From positions 1 through 22,701 of the forward strand of contig JACQFK010000087.1 in NCBI GenBank assembly GCA_016200125.1: DNA of 22,701 bases. Direction: 5' to 3'. Below the pieces are notes generated by a model. That model was not told the origin of the DNA. It did no database searches and worked only from the letters and a program-made list of their open reading frames with translations. Below are positions 21,950-22,701 of this stretch, piece by piece (positions within the stretch are counted from its first letter, which is position 1; every line of letters starts with the position of its first letter). The translations under genes were made by a program, and so were the position numbers. The stretch comes from Planctomycetota bacterium (GTDB lineage: Bacteria; Planctomycetota; MHYJ01; JACPRB01).

Positions 21950-22642
21950 ATGAGCTTTGAGGAGGAGCGGCTGGTCCCCGAGGGGGCCGTCGAGGCGTCG
22001 CTCCAGGAGCACCTCGCCCGCTACCGCTTCGCTCGGGAGCAGGCCCGGGGAAGGATCCTCGACGTGGCCTGCGGCACGGGGTACGGGACCGCCATGCTGG
22101 ACGCCGTGGGCGCGGACCTCTCTCTCGAGGCCCTGCGCTACGCCCGCCGCCACCCCGCCCGCTACGTCGCGGCGGACGCCGCCCGCCTCCCCTTCGACCG
22201 GGCCTTCGACACGGTCGTCTCCTTCGAGACGATCGAGCACGTCCCCGACCCGGAGCGCTTCGTCGCCGAATGCGGCCGGGTCCTGAAATCGGACGGGCAG
22301 TTCATCGTCTCGACCCCCAACCGGGAGCTCTGGTCGCCGCGGTCGGCGAGGCCCCTGCAGCGCCATCACGTCAGGGAGTTCACGAAGAGGGAATTCCTGG
22401 CGGTCCTCAAGCCGTTCAAAGTGCAGCTCTTCGGGCAGCTCCTCCTCAGCCGCAAGGGCGCGGCCCTCTGGGAGGGGAAGGAGCTGGCGAAACGGGTGCT
22501 GCGCGCCTTCCTGCCGGTCCGACGATTCCGCCGCGCGGCCCTGCGCCGCCTGGACGAGCTCGAGCCAGACCCGCGCTACGCCGTGCTCCCCTGCGGAACG
22601 AAGACCGCGGCCATCTTTGTCGCGATCGCGCGACGCGGCTGA
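21950..22642 (+). CDS. Class I SAM-dependent methyltransferase
   Basis: A 230-residue Rossmann methyltransferase of the Methyltransf_11 type. Motif I is LDVACGTGYG (37-46), the acidic residue ending strand 2 is D56 (GADLS), motif II region is AADAARLPFDRAFDTVVSFETIEHV, and motif III is LKSDGQFIVSTPNR. The N-terminal EERLVPE...EHLARYRFA matches methyltransferases often found in glycan clusters, which methylate sugars or end groups of O-chains. The C-terminal part (REFTKREFLAVL and a basic helix) is variable. ATG 21950 is used because MSFEEERLVPE fits the family start. There is no upstream Shine-Dalgarno; a GAGGAGG lies inside the coding sequence just after the ATG and is probably chance coding for Glu codons. 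Substrate unknown. Confidence 0.88.
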   Translation: MSFEEERLVPEGAVEASLQEHLARYRFAREQARGRILDVACGTGYGTAMLDAVGADLSLEALRYARRHPARYVAADAARLPFDRAFDTVVSFETIEHVPDPERFVAECGRVLKSDGQFIVSTPNRELWSPRSARPLQRHHVREFTKREFLAVLKPFKVQLFGQLLLSRKGAALWEGKELAKRVLRAFLPVRRFRRAALRRLDELEPDPRYAVLPCGTKTAAIFVAIARRG

Positions 22643-22692
22643 TTTCGGACGCCACCGCGCGCATTCTCCCTACCATCCGCAAAAGTGTGTCG

Positions 22693-22698
22693 TATAAT
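22693..22698 (+). promoter_or_regulatory. TATAAT -10 near the right edge
   Basis: A perfect TATAAT lies 50 bp after the methyltransferase stop, probably serving a gene that begins just beyond the window. No -35 is convincing. The rest of 22643-22701 holds nothing else. Confidence 0.45.
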
Positions 22699-22701
22699 CC
22701 A

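Overview
The window is a GC-rich stretch of a bacterial chromosome, densely coding, with 19 protein-coding loci and no visible rRNA, tRNA, CRISPR array or insertion sequence. The organism looks like a Gram-negative-type bacterium that uses sigma70-like promoters. The tandem CxC/CxxC zinc ribbons, the prokaryotic RING-like protein and the PATAN/Mgl set suggest a lineage such as Planctomycetota, Acidobacteriota or Myxococcota-like groups. The sequence alone does not settle which one.

Region 1 (1-2516): the 3' part of a pyruvate, phosphate dikinase gene (ppdK), closed by a perfect 13-bp hairpin.

Region 2 (2527-11220): a co-directional signalling block. It encodes a PilZ protein, a very large bitopic protein (PATAN, TPR, one membrane helix, coiled coil, PEGA-like and PQQ propeller), a TPR-Roadblock protein, a minimal Roadblock protein, an MglA GTPase with a Pro/Ala repeat linker and a C-terminal membrane anchor, a recognisable MglB, a tandem zinc-ribbon protein, and a membrane-anchored RING-like protein. 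Good sigma70-type promoters precede several of these genes. This is the most likely candidate for an undescribed system: a membrane-tethered Ras-like polarity or surface-signalling module.

Region 3 (11248-22642): a polysaccharide locus. On + are a GT39/ArnT-like membrane glycosyltransferase and a WbaP/WcaJ-type initiating phosphoglycosyltransferase. On - are a GT2 glycosyltransferase and RmlC. Then comes a DegT/WbpE-like aminotransferase gene on + that carries an internal deletion with frameshift. On - is a four-gene operon: a GT4 glycosyltransferase, a WbuZ (HisF-like) protein, a WbuX (WbpG-like) sugar amidotransferase, and a WbpB-WbpD dehydrogenase-acetyltransferase fusion. Last, on +, are a sugar-nucleotide epimerase and a methyltransferase. 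Together these predict a surface glycan with a deoxyhexose (RmlC) and a 2,3-diamino-2,3-dideoxyuronic acid, probably amidated (acetamidino).

Several genes lack a Shine-Dalgarno and have a -10-like hexamer only 6-15 nt before the start codon, which suggests frequent leaderless transcription. Two divergent gene pairs share very compact promoters; one of them is built on a symmetric TTATAA core.
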